Shown here piece after piece: positions 35,001-42,854 of a stretch of DNA of 64,000 nucleotides. Under the pieces are notes generated by a model, which did no database searches, was not told where the DNA came from, and saw only the letters and a list, made by a program, of their open reading frames with translations. This stretch comes from Streptomyces xantholiticus (GTDB lineage: Bacteria > Actinomycetota > Actinomycetes > Streptomycetales > Streptomycetaceae). Each line of letters opens with the position of its first letter. Position 1 is the first letter of the stretch. The DNA is taken from positions 1 through 64,000 of the forward strand of contig NZ_BMWB01000019.1 of assembly GCF_014651015.1 (NCBI RefSeq), written 5' to 3'. The position numbers were made by a program, and so were the translations under genes.

Positions 35001-36802
35001 GCAAGGACGCCGCCGGTTCGATCACGACCTTCGCGTACGACTACTCGGATCAGCTCGCCGAAGCCTCCAACGCCGACGCCACCATCACCTACCTCCGCGA
35101 CCGCTACGGCCGCCTGGTCTCCGAGACGGTCAACGGCCGCACCATGTCGTACACCTACGACGTCCTCGGTCGCCGCACCGGACGCACCACCCCCACGGGC
35201 GCGGTCAGCACCTGGACCTACGACGCGGCAGGTCGCCGCACCTCCCTGACCACCTCCGGCCGCACGATCTCCTTCGAACACGACGCGGCCGGGCAGGAAA
35301 TCGCGCGCCACATCGGCGACACCGTCTCCTTCACCAACCAGTACGACCCGCTCGGCCGCCTCACCAGCCAGCACGTCACCGGCACCGCGGGCCGCAGCAT
35401 CCAGCGCCGCGACTACACCTACCGTGCGGACGGCAACCTCATAGGCCTCGACGACCAACTGGCCGGCTCGAAGACGTTCGACCTCGACCCGGCCGGCCGC
35501 GTAACCGCCGTCCACTCCGCGGGCTGGACCGAGCGGTACGCCTACGACGAAGCCGGCAACCAGACCGAAGCCTCCTGGCCCGCCACCCATCCCGGCCAAG
35601 AAGCCGTCGGCACCCGTGAGTACACCGGCACCACCATCACCCGCGCCGGCGCCATCCGCTACGAGCACGACACGCTGGGCCGCATCACCCTCCGCCAAAA
35701 AACCCGCCTGTCCCGCAAGCCCGACACATGGCGCTACGAGTGGGACGCCGAGGACCGCATGCGCTCGGTCACCACACCAGACGGCGTCATTTGGCGCTAC
35801 GAGTACGATGCGCTGGGCCGGCGGACGGCAAAGCAGCGCCTCGGCGACGACCAGGAGACCGTCCTCGAACAGATCACTTTCACCTGGGACGGCACGACAC
35901 TATGCGAACAAACCACATACAGTGACGACCTGCCCGCCCCGGTCGCACTTACCTGGGACCACCGTGGTCTGCGTCCTCTGGCTCAGGCAGAACGCGCCCT
36001 TGCAAGCGGTGCGCCACAGGAAACGATCAACAACCGCTTTTTCTCCATAGTCACCGATTTGATCGGGACCCCGAACGAGCTGATCGACGAATCGGGCGAC
36101 GTCGCATGGCACACCCGCAGCACGTTGTGGGGGACCACCGCTTGGGCGACGGCAAGTTCGGCGTACACCCCATTGCGCTTCTCAGGCCAGTACTTCGACC
36201 CGGAAAGCGGCCTGCACTACAACTACTTTCGATATTACGAACCTCAGTCCGGGCAATACATGTCCCAGGACCCGCTGGGCATCAGGCCAGCGCCCAGCCC
36301 CACTTCATACGTCTCCAATCCGCACCGCCTGTCGGATCCACTCGGGCTGTCCCCGTGTCCGGGATCAATGGATTACATGGAGCACAACGCGATACCCGCC
36401 GGTGACCCCGTCACTCATGGCCCCACTGGCACACTAATCGGCACCGATGGGGCGAGCAGGCGAAACTTCGAGAATGTCCTGAACGCCGGGGAGCACGACG
36501 TGGTCGCTCACGGCAGCCGAGACGGATTCCTTGAAACACCCTCCGGCAACGTCAATGGCGGGCAAATTGTCGATGCCGTCACGAATAATCCGCACTATAA
36601 TGGCGGTCCACTCAGGCTCATGGTGTGCCACTCGGGCTCGCTGGATTCAGGGATCGCACAGCAGATCGCCAACGAAATGGGAACCACAGTCAGAGCCCCA
36701 ACCGACAAGGTCGGCACCAACCCATTGCTCGGTACAGGACAAACGCCCCAGATCGCCAATGACGGATACTGGAGAATCTTTCTACCAATGCTGGAGAACT
36801 GA
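32039..36802 (+). CDS. RHS/YD-repeat polymorphic toxin with ESX-like N-terminus
   Basis: This is a 1587-aa protein. Residues about 100-200 form a WXG100-like helical hairpin (LVGGGLKKLDSGHWKGEAAN). From about 413 a DUF6531-type start (TDPIDLATGVMYLPQTDIVL) leads into many YD repeats (about 540-1360) that build the RHS shell. The core ends near GLHYNYFRYYEPQSGQY and DPLGL (about 1390-1440). The last 147 residues are a different, lower-GC tip: VVAHGSRDGF with His1491-Gly, and PLRLMVCHSGSLDSGIAQQI with Cys1530. This His-Gly/Cys pair and the fold order resemble clan CD (caspase/C80/CHAT-type) cysteine peptidases; that is inference. The cognate immunity gene probably starts 5 nt downstream. Confidence 0.88.
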   Translation: MTDFGIIGDLAGKATDKVVDTVDAGIDKGKEVLGEGVDYVTDKAGQGLRHYGYDGVAEAVEDWGDETASSLGAEVGEQQLGQTEEANELIHGNPGKIAEAVKNLRDFQTAFDLVGGGLKKLDSGHWKGEAANTFREKFEPLPTDWLRAADACENAAKALETYSKAITSAQGKAREAIALYKEGESDSKKAVEAYNKKVDAYNAARNGDSPLPHPGEYSDPGKAKRAQAREILADARRARNEAAESAKSAVTAAMAHAPKEPTGRDKLKAEFMDYAMGQSIELAHVGAGVVKGTAGIVNFVRSVNPIDAYNLTHPAEYWKGVNMTLAGIASTAANPDRALKNAWEAAKGDPSEFIGRLIPELLGTKGAGAVKGLVTAGAKNAVTTGAKTAVREGVEDAAKPARTPDAVENRGTDPIDLATGVMYLPQTDIVLPGSLPLVFRRRVASDYRAGRWFGPSWSSTADQRLEIDSEGVVFVCEDGLLLAYPHPAPGVPVMPSHGPRRPLDRDADGDYTISDPDTGRTWHFGTRGDDQALLSQIDDRNGNWITFEYDEAGTPTSIVHSGGYHLKLTTEDGRVTALYLAGAAADGSDQEILRYGYTNGHLTEVTNSSGLPLRFEYDDRARITSWTDTNNSRYDYTYDDQDRCIAETGAEGHMALHLDYNGIDAETGLRVTTTTTAAGAVNRFVINDAHQVVKEIDPLGAVTCYERDRYNRLLSLTDPLGRTTRFEYDESGQPTAVVRPDGREATAEYNDIGLAVRVTNPDRTTVRQDYDERGNRTSVTAPSGAVTRYTYNQAGHLTTVTDALGHTTRIQTNAVGLPVEITDPLGATTRIERDPFGRPVTLIDPLGATTRLEWTPEGKLARRTEADGTQQSWTYDGEGNCIAHTDALGQVSRFEYTHFDLLSARTGPDGVRYEFTHDHELRLTQVLNPQGLTWDYAYDPAGHLISETDFDNRTLTYERDPAGRLVARTDALGQTIRYERDELDRLTRKDAAGSITTFAYDYSDQLAEASNADATITYLRDRYGRLVSETVNGRTMSYTYDVLGRRTGRTTPTGAVSTWTYDAAGRRTSLTTSGRTISFEHDAAGQEIARHIGDTVSFTNQYDPLGRLTSQHVTGTAGRSIQRRDYTYRADGNLIGLDDQLAGSKTFDLDPAGRVTAVHSAGWTERYAYDEAGNQTEASWPATHPGQEAVGTREYTGTTITRAGAIRYEHDTLGRITLRQKTRLSRKPDTWRYEWDAEDRMRSVTTPDGVIWRYEYDALGRRTAKQRLGDDQETVLEQITFTWDGTTLCEQTTYSDDLPAPVALTWDHRGLRPLAQAERALASGAPQETINNRFFSIVTDLIGTPNELIDESGDVAWHTRSTLWGTTAWATASSAYTPLRFSGQYFDPESGLHYNYFRYYEPQSGQYMSQDPLGIRPAPSPTSYVSNPHRLSDPLGLSPCPGSMDYMEHNAIPAGDPVTHGPTGTLIGTDGASRRNFENVLNAGEHDVVAHGSRDGFLETPSGNVNGGQIVDAVTNNPHYNGGPLRLMVCHSGSLDSGIAQQIANEMGTTVRAPTDKVGTNPLLGTGQTPQIANDGYWRIFLPMLEN

Positions 36803-36807
36803 CACAC

Positions 36808-37233
36808 ATGAAGATGATCGGCTTTTATTGCGAAATGGACTCCAGTAATCCGGAAATCTTTCGCGAATCGCTACACGAAAACATCGGGAAGCCTCCGAAC
36901 TACTCGAAGAAAATGGTCAGGAATTACCTCGATTCCGGGTACCCCATCTTCGATATCACCGAAACAACAGTCGACGTAATTGCGAGCTCCTTCCGCGTGC
37001 CAGGCGGCTCATCCCTCCTGTCGGACGGGCTTTTCGTATGGCGCGCCGATTTGTCCATGTATGTTGAGCGATACGGCGTTGCGTTGCCGGAAGAGTTCGT
37101 CGACTTTATGGGCGCCAACGATTTTTCCATGCCGCCTGCGAGTCATGAAAGCCTTCTCAAGGCTTCCGTGGCCGCTGGACAGGCACTCGGTTTTCGCGTC
37201 GACGACGGGGCAGCACCGGTGAGAGAGGATTGA
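36808..37233 (+). CDS. Probable immunity protein for the RHS tip
   Basis: This 141-aa protein starts 5 nt after the toxin stop. Its base composition is clearly lower in GC than its neighbours, matching the toxin tip, as expected for a module moved together with it. It is acidic, soluble and without a signal peptide (FYCEMDSSNPEIF; GYPIFDITETTVDVIASSF; LPEEFVDFMGANDFSMPP). No known Imm family is recognised with confidence. The assignment rests on position and composition. Confidence 0.65.
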   Translation: MKMIGFYCEMDSSNPEIFRESLHENIGKPPNYSKKMVRNYLDSGYPIFDITETTVDVIASSFRVPGGSSLLSDGLFVWRADLSMYVERYGVALPEEFVDFMGANDFSMPPASHESLLKASVAAGQALGFRVDDGAAPVRED

Positions 37234-37256
37234 GGACTTATCCCCGGGGCTGTGGG

Positions 37257-37520
37257 TCAGCTACACGTGTCACCCGACGCCAGAGTCGCCCAGCCCGTTT
37301 TGCCGACGGAACGACGGATGACCTCCATGCGTCCCCGGGGCCGTGACCAGGAGCAGGCCGCGACCGGATTCGACGTCGGGGCCTGCCGGCACGGGCGGGG
37401 ACGGGAGGCGTTCGGTCGGGCGTCCGAGACCTCGATGCGCACTTTCAGGGCGGCCCTGAGCATCCAATCCATCGAGTCCGTGACTGCGGGCGCTCCCGGC
37501 GCAGCGGACGATGTGGCCGT
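37257..37520 (-). pseudogene. HATPase (RsbW-like) regulator remnant with several frameshifts
   Basis: Pieces in different minus-strand frames match the intact gene at 38995-39411: ALKVRIEVSDARPNAS (intact: ALRIEVSDTRSE), ERLPSPPVPAGPDVESGRG with LLLV following (intact: ERLPPLPEPAPDGESGRG then LLLV), and RRSVGKTGWATLAS (intact: LRQVGKTVWAELA). At least two frameshifts separate them. It sits between the toxin module and the orphan immunity genes and marks past recombination or decay there. Confidence 0.75.
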
Positions 37521-37622
37521 GTGTGTGGTCCGCTGCATCGAGGGGACAGCACGGCCGGGCATGATGTTCGAGCGCTATGGCACGGAACGGACAGATCCCC
37601 GGCTGCGAGGAGCATTACTACT

Positions 37623-38126
37623 ATGACCCCAAACTGGGTTGATCTGATCCAGAACCCCCAAGAGCTCAAAACCCTTTACCCAACCTCGCCGCCGCTTCAC
37701 GCCGTCACCCTGCGGTCCGTTCACCTGAATCGCTACGGGCACGCACTGACGCTGCGCATCGATCTGCCGGAGTTTCCGCCGGATCCCCCCGTGGAGTGGC
37801 GGGAAGCCGGGTTCGACCGATTCCAGTGCCAGCTTCGTTTCGTCGCCGTGGAGCATCTGGAGATGGCGGACTGGAACCCACCCGTCACCGCCGACCTGCG
37901 ATTCGACGAATGCGGAGCGCACCGCATTCGCGTGAGAGTGGAGTCTCCCGGTCTCCGTCTCACCTTCGAAGCTGCCGATGCCGTGGTCATTGGCCATATG
38001 AGCGCCTTCAAGGCCGGTGAGGCGGGGGCCGACGACGGGCCTCACCAGTTCGTGGGGAAACTTGACTCCCGCAAGTTCAGCAGACTTCCGAACCTCGATG
38101 AGAAGACCTTCTATGAGCGCATCTGA
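37623..38126 (+). CDS. Imm50-like immunity protein (orphan)
   Basis: This 167-aa protein starts at ATG 37623. The opening WVDLIQNPQELKTLYPTSPP, then LHAVTLRSVHLNRYGHALTL and DLPEFPPDPPVEW, resembles immunity protein family 50, found downstream of RHS/polymorphic toxins. No toxin tip of its own lies beside it, so it looks like a retained orphan immunity gene protecting against sibling toxins. The next gene overlaps its end by 14 nt and is similar in type. Confidence 0.6.
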   Translation: MTPNWVDLIQNPQELKTLYPTSPPLHAVTLRSVHLNRYGHALTLRIDLPEFPPDPPVEWREAGFDRFQCQLRFVAVEHLEMADWNPPVTADLRFDECGAHRIRVRVESPGLRLTFEAADAVVIGHMSAFKAGEAGADDGPHQFVGKLDSRKFSRLPNLDEKTFYERI

Positions 38127-38520
38127 ATGGGCCGACCTGCTCGCCGAGCCCTGGAGCACGCGTGAAACGCTCGGCGTGCCACCGGAACTCGACGACTGCA
38201 CTCTCGACTCGTGCCACATCGATGAGCGGGACACGAGTGTCACTCTCGGTTTCGACACTCGTCGCGTCCCCGACGGCTCGATTCCTGGGTCTGCCGAATC
38301 GCAGGCGAACGCTCTGGAGTTCTTCGTCACCTTCACGTCGGTCGAGGAACTTCGCATCACTGGCTGGGCAAGTGCGGCCGGTGGAGCCGTGAGCATGTCC
38401 CGTTCGGAGAGCGGTGGCATCGCTGTGTCCATCGACAGTTCCGCGTGGCGGATCTCCTTCCAGGCCCGTACCGCACTGCTCTCCCGTGCAAGGGCCTACC
38501 GCGCCTCGGCCACCGAGTAG
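38113..38520 (+). CDS. Second Imm50-like/immunity-type protein
   Basis: This 135-aa protein has ATG 38113 inside the last codons of the previous gene (14-nt overlap, +1 frame), so they are coupled. It opens EWADLLAEPWSTRETLGVPP, parallel to WVDLIQNPQELKTLYPTSPP of its neighbour, then has LDDCTLDSCHIDERDTSVTL and FFVTFTSVEELRITGWA. The shared layout suggests a diverged duplicate. It is probably also an orphan immunity gene. Confidence 0.55.
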   Translation: MSASEWADLLAEPWSTRETLGVPPELDDCTLDSCHIDERDTSVTLGFDTRRVPDGSIPGSAESQANALEFFVTFTSVEELRITGWASAAGGAVSMSRSESGGIAVSIDSSAWRISFQARTALLSRARAYRASATE

Positions 38521-38718
38521 GTGCCGCGAGGGGCAGCGACAAGAGGGGCGAGACGGCCGTGGACACGATGAACACCGGCCCGAAGTTGGATACTGATGAC
38601 GAACGCGGGTGTCGGACCTGGCGCCAGGGAGTCGGAATCGGGTTCCGGGTCGCCGAGGGCGCGGCTACCTGTCAACGAGGTCCGAGACCGCGCTAGTTAG
38701 AAGGGATGGGGACAGGCG

Positions 38719-38952
38719 ATGGCATCCCTGGTCTACTTCAGCAAGTTGGCCGAGTCAGGAGGTTCAATCGAGTACGCCTATGGCCCCGATGCGACGGAGA
38801 TGCCTCGCAGGCTTTCCGTGGACACGAAGAGTCGTCGATCGCGACCCGTAGACGGAAGGATCAACCATGCGTTCCTGAAGGCGTCCCGCAAAATCAACGC
38901 CATGTACGAAGACACGGCGCGATGGCCCGATCGTGGGATGAGCGTCAGCTGA
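38719..38952 (+). CDS. Small conserved-type protein of unknown function (77 aa)
   Basis: ATG 38719 begins MASLVYFSKLAESGGSIEY; the middle contains DATEMPRRLSVDTKSRRS and the end ARWPDRGMSVS. It looks like a small cytoplasmic protein family I have seen repeatedly in Streptomyces genomes without a known function. It lies convergent to the HATPase gene and just upstream of a second regulator cluster. Confidence 0.55.
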   Translation: MASLVYFSKLAESGGSIEYAYGPDATEMPRRLSVDTKSRRSRPVDGRINHAFLKASRKINAMYEDTARWPDRGMSVS

Positions 38953-38994
38953 CCTTGCAGCGGTCTCGGTTTCGGCTCCGCCCTCAATCCCCCT

Positions 38995-39411
38995 TCAGAG
39001 GGCCAGCTCCGCCCAGACAGTCTTGCCGACCTGCCGGAGCGTGACACCCCATGCGTCCGCCAGCGCAGCGACCAGGAGCAGGCCCCGACCCGACTCACCG
39101 TCGGGGGCCGGCTCGGGCAGGGGCGGAAGTCGTTCGGAGCGGGTGTCGGAGACCTCGATGCGCAGGGCACCCGACTCCCTGAGCAGCAGGCGCAGTTCGA
39201 AGTCGCGGCCCGGTACGCGGCCGTGAATCGCCGCGTTCGCCGCCAGTTCCCCGACGATGTGCGCCACCGTCTCGGACGTCTGCGTGCCGTAGCCGTAGCC
39301 CCAGGCGTCGAGTTGCTGAACCGCAAGGTGGCGGGCAAGGCGGCCGCCCCGGCGGGTCGCGGTGAAGCGCTGGGCGAACTCAGCCTTGCAGGTGGTCGTT
39401 TCCGTATTCAC
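38995..39411 (-). CDS. ATP-binding anti-sigma-type regulator (HATPase_c, RsbW-like)
   Basis: This 138-aa protein starts at GTG 39411. It has the GHKL ATP-binding boxes: N-box VGELAANAAIHG, G1 box LRIEVSDTR, and G2 box ESGRGLLLVAALAD, ending QVGKTVWAELA. Such small stand-alone domains are numerous in Streptomyces and are thought to bind sigma factors or anti-anti-sigma factors. It is divergent from an XRE/DUF397 pair, a common arrangement in which the three act as one regulatory module. A broken copy is at 37257-37520. Confidence 0.88.
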   Translation of the reverse strand: MNTETTTCKAEFAQRFTATRRGGRLARHLAVQQLDAWGYGYGTQTSETVAHIVGELAANAAIHGRVPGRDFELRLLLRESGALRIEVSDTRSERLPPLPEPAPDGESGRGLLLVAALADAWGVTLRQVGKTVWAELAL

Positions 39412-39546
39412 GTCACCGAGCGTGTCCGGCTCTGCCTACCCTGACCAGGGGTCGGCGGTCGACGAAGCGTAGCTGTCTGAATACGGGTGCCGTGGTGTAG
39501 GAGTCGTCGGGCGTGGCCCCTGCGACGATCGAGAGGCAGGCGAGCA

Positions 39547-40413
39547 ATGGCGGACGCGGAACGCGACGAGCGGCCGGAGCGCCCGTCGGAAGTCGATGGA
39601 ACCACCCACCTCTTCCGTGCCCTCGGAAAGCAGATCAAGGTGTTGCGTGAGGCCGCCGGGCTGAGCCAGAAGGAGTTGGGCGCGGCGACGCACTGCGGGG
39701 AAGCACTGATCTCCGCGATGGAACGCGGCGTACGGACGCCGCAACCCGACTTCCTGGAGCGCGCCGACGAGCTCCTGGACGCTCGCGGGGTGCTGAGGGC
39801 TGCCGTGTCGGACGTACGGGAGGCGCAGGCGAAGGCCCGGACCCGCCATCCCGAGTGGTACCGGAGCTACGCCAAGTTGGAGGCCGGTGCAGTAGAACTG
39901 CACGACTACAGCAATCAGGTCGTTCACGGCCTTCTGCAGACCGAGGACTACGCGCGGGCCATCTTCTCCCAACGTCGGCCGCTGCTCGACGAGGAGACCA
40001 TCGCAATTCGCGTCGTCGACCGCATGGCACGGCAGCAGCTCTTCGAGCGCTGGCCGGCGCCCACGTGCAGCTTCATTGTGGAGGAAGCAGCCCTCCAACG
40101 TCCGATCGGTGGCCGAGCGGTCCATGAAGCCCAGTTGCGCCGGCTCCTCCGGGTGGGGCAGATGCGGACCGTGGAATTACAGGTCATGCCGACGGACCGC
40201 GAGGAACACCCCAATGTCGACGGCGTGTTCACCCTGCTCACGGCCGAGACCCGCCAGCAGGTTGCGTACACGGAGGTGCAGGGGTATCCGCGGCTGATCA
40301 CCGATACGGAACAGGTCAGGCTCATCACCGCCCGCTATGGCATCCTTCGATCTCAGGCCCTCAACGCGCGGGAGTCCCTGGCCCTGATCGAGAAGATGCT
40401 GGGAGAGCGATGA
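39547..40413 (+). CDS. XRE-family regulator with DUF5753 domain
   Basis: This 288-aa protein starts at ATG 39547. The helix-turn-helix is ALGKQIKVLREAAGLSQKEL followed by LISAMERGVRTPQPDFL; the DUF5753 part has QVVHGLLQTEDYARAIFSQ, FIVEEAALQRPIGG and LQVMPTDREEHPNVDGVF. It is the second such regulator in the window. The following DUF397 gene overlaps by 4 nt (ATGA), and a HATPase gene is divergent from it. Confidence 0.9.
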   Translation: MADAERDERPERPSEVDGTTHLFRALGKQIKVLREAAGLSQKELGAATHCGEALISAMERGVRTPQPDFLERADELLDARGVLRAAVSDVREAQAKARTRHPEWYRSYAKLEAGAVELHDYSNQVVHGLLQTEDYARAIFSQRRPLLDEETIAIRVVDRMARQQLFERWPAPTCSFIVEEAALQRPIGGRAVHEAQLRRLLRVGQMRTVELQVMPTDREEHPNVDGVFTLLTAETRQQVAYTEVQGYPRLITDTEQVRLITARYGILRSQALNARESLALIEKMLGER

Positions 40414-40607
40414 ACACCGAGCAGCAGCTCCACTGGTTCAAGAGCAGCTACAGCGGGGGCGAGGGGGGATCCTGCATCGAGATCGCTGACGGTCGCGGCA
40501 CCGTCCACGTCCGCGACTCCAAGCGTCTGACCGGACCCCGGCTCGCCGTGCGCGCCTCCGTCTGGGCCGACTTCGTCGCGTTCACCGGGGCTGCTCCCAC
40601 GCGCTGA
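40410..40607 (+). CDS. DUF397 protein
   Basis: This 65-aa protein is coupled to the XRE gene by an ATGA overlap. It carries LHWFKSSYSGGEGGSCIEIA, then VHVRDSKRLTGPRLAV and WADFVAF, the complete DUF397 pattern. It is presumed to work with the upstream regulator. Confidence 0.88.
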   Translation: MNTEQQLHWFKSSYSGGEGGSCIEIADGRGTVHVRDSKRLTGPRLAVRASVWADFVAFTGAAPTR

Positions 40608-40942
40608 GGTGCGAATCGTACCGACTGCGGAAATACGCGCGCCCCGATCGTGGCGATTTGTCACGGTAGGGCCGGATCAGGGATTCCCCGGTCCCGGGTT
40701 GCCTGGACCCCGAGGTCCCCCCTTCAAAAGGCTCAAGAACCAGAGAAAGAACCAACCCAACCCCACCCTCACCCACCGCTCACTCGGATGGGTGATGCAC
40801 CCCAACTCAACTGGCGCATATGCCATGACGCGGTGCAAGCTCAGCCTCGACAACAGAACACGACCGCAGAAATGCGGCGGCCCCCGGCCGGGACTGGCAT
40901 CCCGATCGAGGGCCTCACCAACGAGGAAGAAGCAGCTTCCCC
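40608..40942. other. Intergenic stretch, comparatively AT-rich
   Basis: No gene is supported here. The stretch is less GC-rich than its surroundings, contains a weak 7-bp inverted repeat (TCACCCA at 40769 with TGGGTGA at 40789) and carries the probable promoter of the HTH gene that follows. Confidence 0.35.
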
Positions 40943-41845
40943 ATGGCTGTAGCGCAGCTTAACGCGCCCCTGTGCGCGTCGCCGCCCGTTCCGGCGGTCG
41001 GTATCCGGCACATCAATCTGCCGCACAACGAACGCTTCGTCGTGGTCGGCAACCACCTCGCCCAGCACGACAAACTCTCGCTGACCGCGATCGGGCTCTG
41101 CGTGCACATCCAGTCACTTCGGGCGGGCACGAGGATCTCGATCAAGAAGCTCGCCGAGCGGTTCCCCGAGGGTGAGGACCGCATTTCGGGTGCCCTCAAC
41201 GAGCTGGAGCGCTACGGATATCTGCGGCGTACGCGGGTGCGGTTGCCGTCCGGGCATCTGATCACGACCACGGAGTCGTTCAACAACCCGCCCGCGATGC
41301 GGGCCGGTGCGCCGAGGCAGGCCGCGCCCGCGTGCGCGCCCGTTCGGGAAGCGCCGCCACCGCCCCCGCCCGGCGTCGAGCGACCCGTGGCCGAGCCGAC
41401 CGCGCCGGAACCGGTCGCGCCCCCACCGGCACCTCGGCAGCAGCTCGCCGCCCCGGCCCGCGTACCGAAGCCCGTCCCCGTTCCGACCGGTCCCGTCCCC
41501 GCCGCACTCCTCGCCGACCTGCGCCGACACGACCCTCGGCTGCTGCTCTCCCAGCGGGACATCGCCCGGCTCTCCCCCGCCGTCGACGCCTGGCTGGAGC
41601 GCGGTATCGCTCCCGATGCCCTACGGCGGACGCTGACGGCCGCGCTGCCCGCCGGGCAGCTGCACCACCCGGCCGGGCTGCTCCGGCACCGGCTGACGGA
41701 GCTGCTGCCGCCCCCGCTCCCGGCCGCCCCGCCGAGCCCGGACCCGTTCCAGACGTGCGACGCATGCGATCTCGCGTTCCGGGCGCCGGAGCCGGGGCTG
41801 TGCGGTGGCTGCGCCGAGGCGTACGCCGCCACGGCCGCAGCTTGA
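40943..41845 (+). CDS. Helix-turn-helix protein with proline-rich linker and C-terminal zinc-ribbon-like motif
   Basis: This 300-aa protein has an N-terminal winged-helix-type domain (LSLTAIGLCVHIQSL, then SIKKLAERFPEGEDRISGAL and RYGYLRRTRVRL), as in replication- or MarR-type DNA-binding proteins. A Pro/Ala-rich linker (about 110-185) follows, then a helical part (ALLADLRRHDPRLLLSQRDI) and a terminal CDACDLAF-x8-CGGCAEA pair that could hold zinc. ATG 40943 has AGGAAG upstream. Proteins of this layout are common in Streptomyces and lack an assigned role. Confidence 0.75.
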   Translation: MAVAQLNAPLCASPPVPAVGIRHINLPHNERFVVVGNHLAQHDKLSLTAIGLCVHIQSLRAGTRISIKKLAERFPEGEDRISGALNELERYGYLRRTRVRLPSGHLITTTESFNNPPAMRAGAPRQAAPACAPVREAPPPPPPGVERPVAEPTAPEPVAPPPAPRQQLAAPARVPKPVPVPTGPVPAALLADLRRHDPRLLLSQRDIARLSPAVDAWLERGIAPDALRRTLTAALPAGQLHHPAGLLRHRLTELLPPPLPAAPPSPDPFQTCDACDLAFRAPEPGLCGGCAEAYAATAAA

Positions 41846-41868
41846 TGGGGTGACAGACAGCCAGCCGG

Positions 41869-42696
41869 TTACAAGTACTGCGCGTACTCGTCCAGCGCCC
41901 GCAGCACCTCCGCCTCGTCGCCCGGTGGGAGTTGCAGGACCACCTCTTCGACGCCCATCTCCGCGTAGTGCGCCAGCTTGCCCGCTGAGGGGCGGACCGC
42001 GTACGGGACGATCTGGAGGGTCTTCGGGTCGCGGCCCGCAGCCTCCCAGGCGTCACGCAACCGGGGCACGGTCTCGGTCAGCCCCCGGCCGCCGACCGGG
42101 AGCCAGCCGTCCGCGTACTCGGTGATGTGGGAGAACAGCTTCGGGCCCGCCGCGCCGCCGACCAGGATGCGGGGGGCTCCACCGGCCGGCTTGGGGAAGG
42201 CGAAGGAAGGGCGGATCGAGTTGAACTCGCCCTTGTACGTGGTGGGTTCGGAAGCCCACAGGGCGCGCATCAGGCGCATCCGGTCCAGTGCGAGTTCCCG
42301 ACGCGTCGACCACTCGACCCCGTGGTCCGCCGCCTCCTCCTTGTTCCAGCCGAAGCCCACGCCCAGCGTGAAGCGGCCGCCGGAGACGTGGTCCAGGGAG
42401 GCGATCTGCTTGGCGAGGTCGATCGGGTCGTGCTGGGCGACCAGGGTGATGCCCGTGCCCAGCGCCAGGCGGTCCGTCACCGCCGCCGCCTGGGCGAGCG
42501 CCACGAAGGGGTCCAGTGTGCGGCCGTACTCGCGGGGCAGTTCACCGCCCGCGGGGTAGCCGGTGGTCCGCTCCACCGGGATGTGGGTGTGCTCCGGGAC
42601 GTACAGGCCGGCGAAACCCCGCTGCTCGAGCTCGCGGGCCAGCCGCACGGGGCTGATCGTCTCGTCCGTCAGGAACATGGTGGTCGCGATCCGCAT
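41869..42696 (-). CDS. LLM-class F420-dependent oxidoreductase
   Basis: This 275-aa TIM-barrel protein is of the luciferase-like family. Visible features are the N-terminal strand RIATTMFLTDETISP, GFAGLYVPEHTHIPV, LALGTGITLVAQHDP, and the flavin/F420 phosphate-binding loop SGGRFTLGVGFGWN. The length and the EHTHIP motif fit a subfamily often annotated as F420-dependent. It shares its 3' side with the convergent HTH gene. The substrate is unknown. FbiC in this window shows that the cell makes the F420 chromophore. Confidence 0.87.
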   Translation of the reverse strand: MRIATTMFLTDETISPVRLARELEQRGFAGLYVPEHTHIPVERTTGYPAGGELPREYGRTLDPFVALAQAAAVTDRLALGTGITLVAQHDPIDLAKQIASLDHVSGGRFTLGVGFGWNKEEAADHGVEWSTRRELALDRMRLMRALWASEPTTYKGEFNSIRPSFAFPKPAGGAPRILVGGAAGPKLFSHITEYADGWLPVGGRGLTETVPRLRDAWEAAGRDPKTLQIVPYAVRPSAGKLAHYAEMGVEEVVLQLPPGDEAEVLRALDEYAQYL

Positions 42697-42854
42697 GCCC
42701 CCAACGTATGCCGGAGGAGCGCCACTCGTCGCCGGACAGGACCGCGCCGTCCGGCGAACCCCTTCCCTTGGCCGCCCGTTAACGGCTCAATACCAGGGTT
42801 CGACTGCGAGCTGCATCACTCCTGTCCTTCTCGACACCCTGGGGAGCCGACGGC

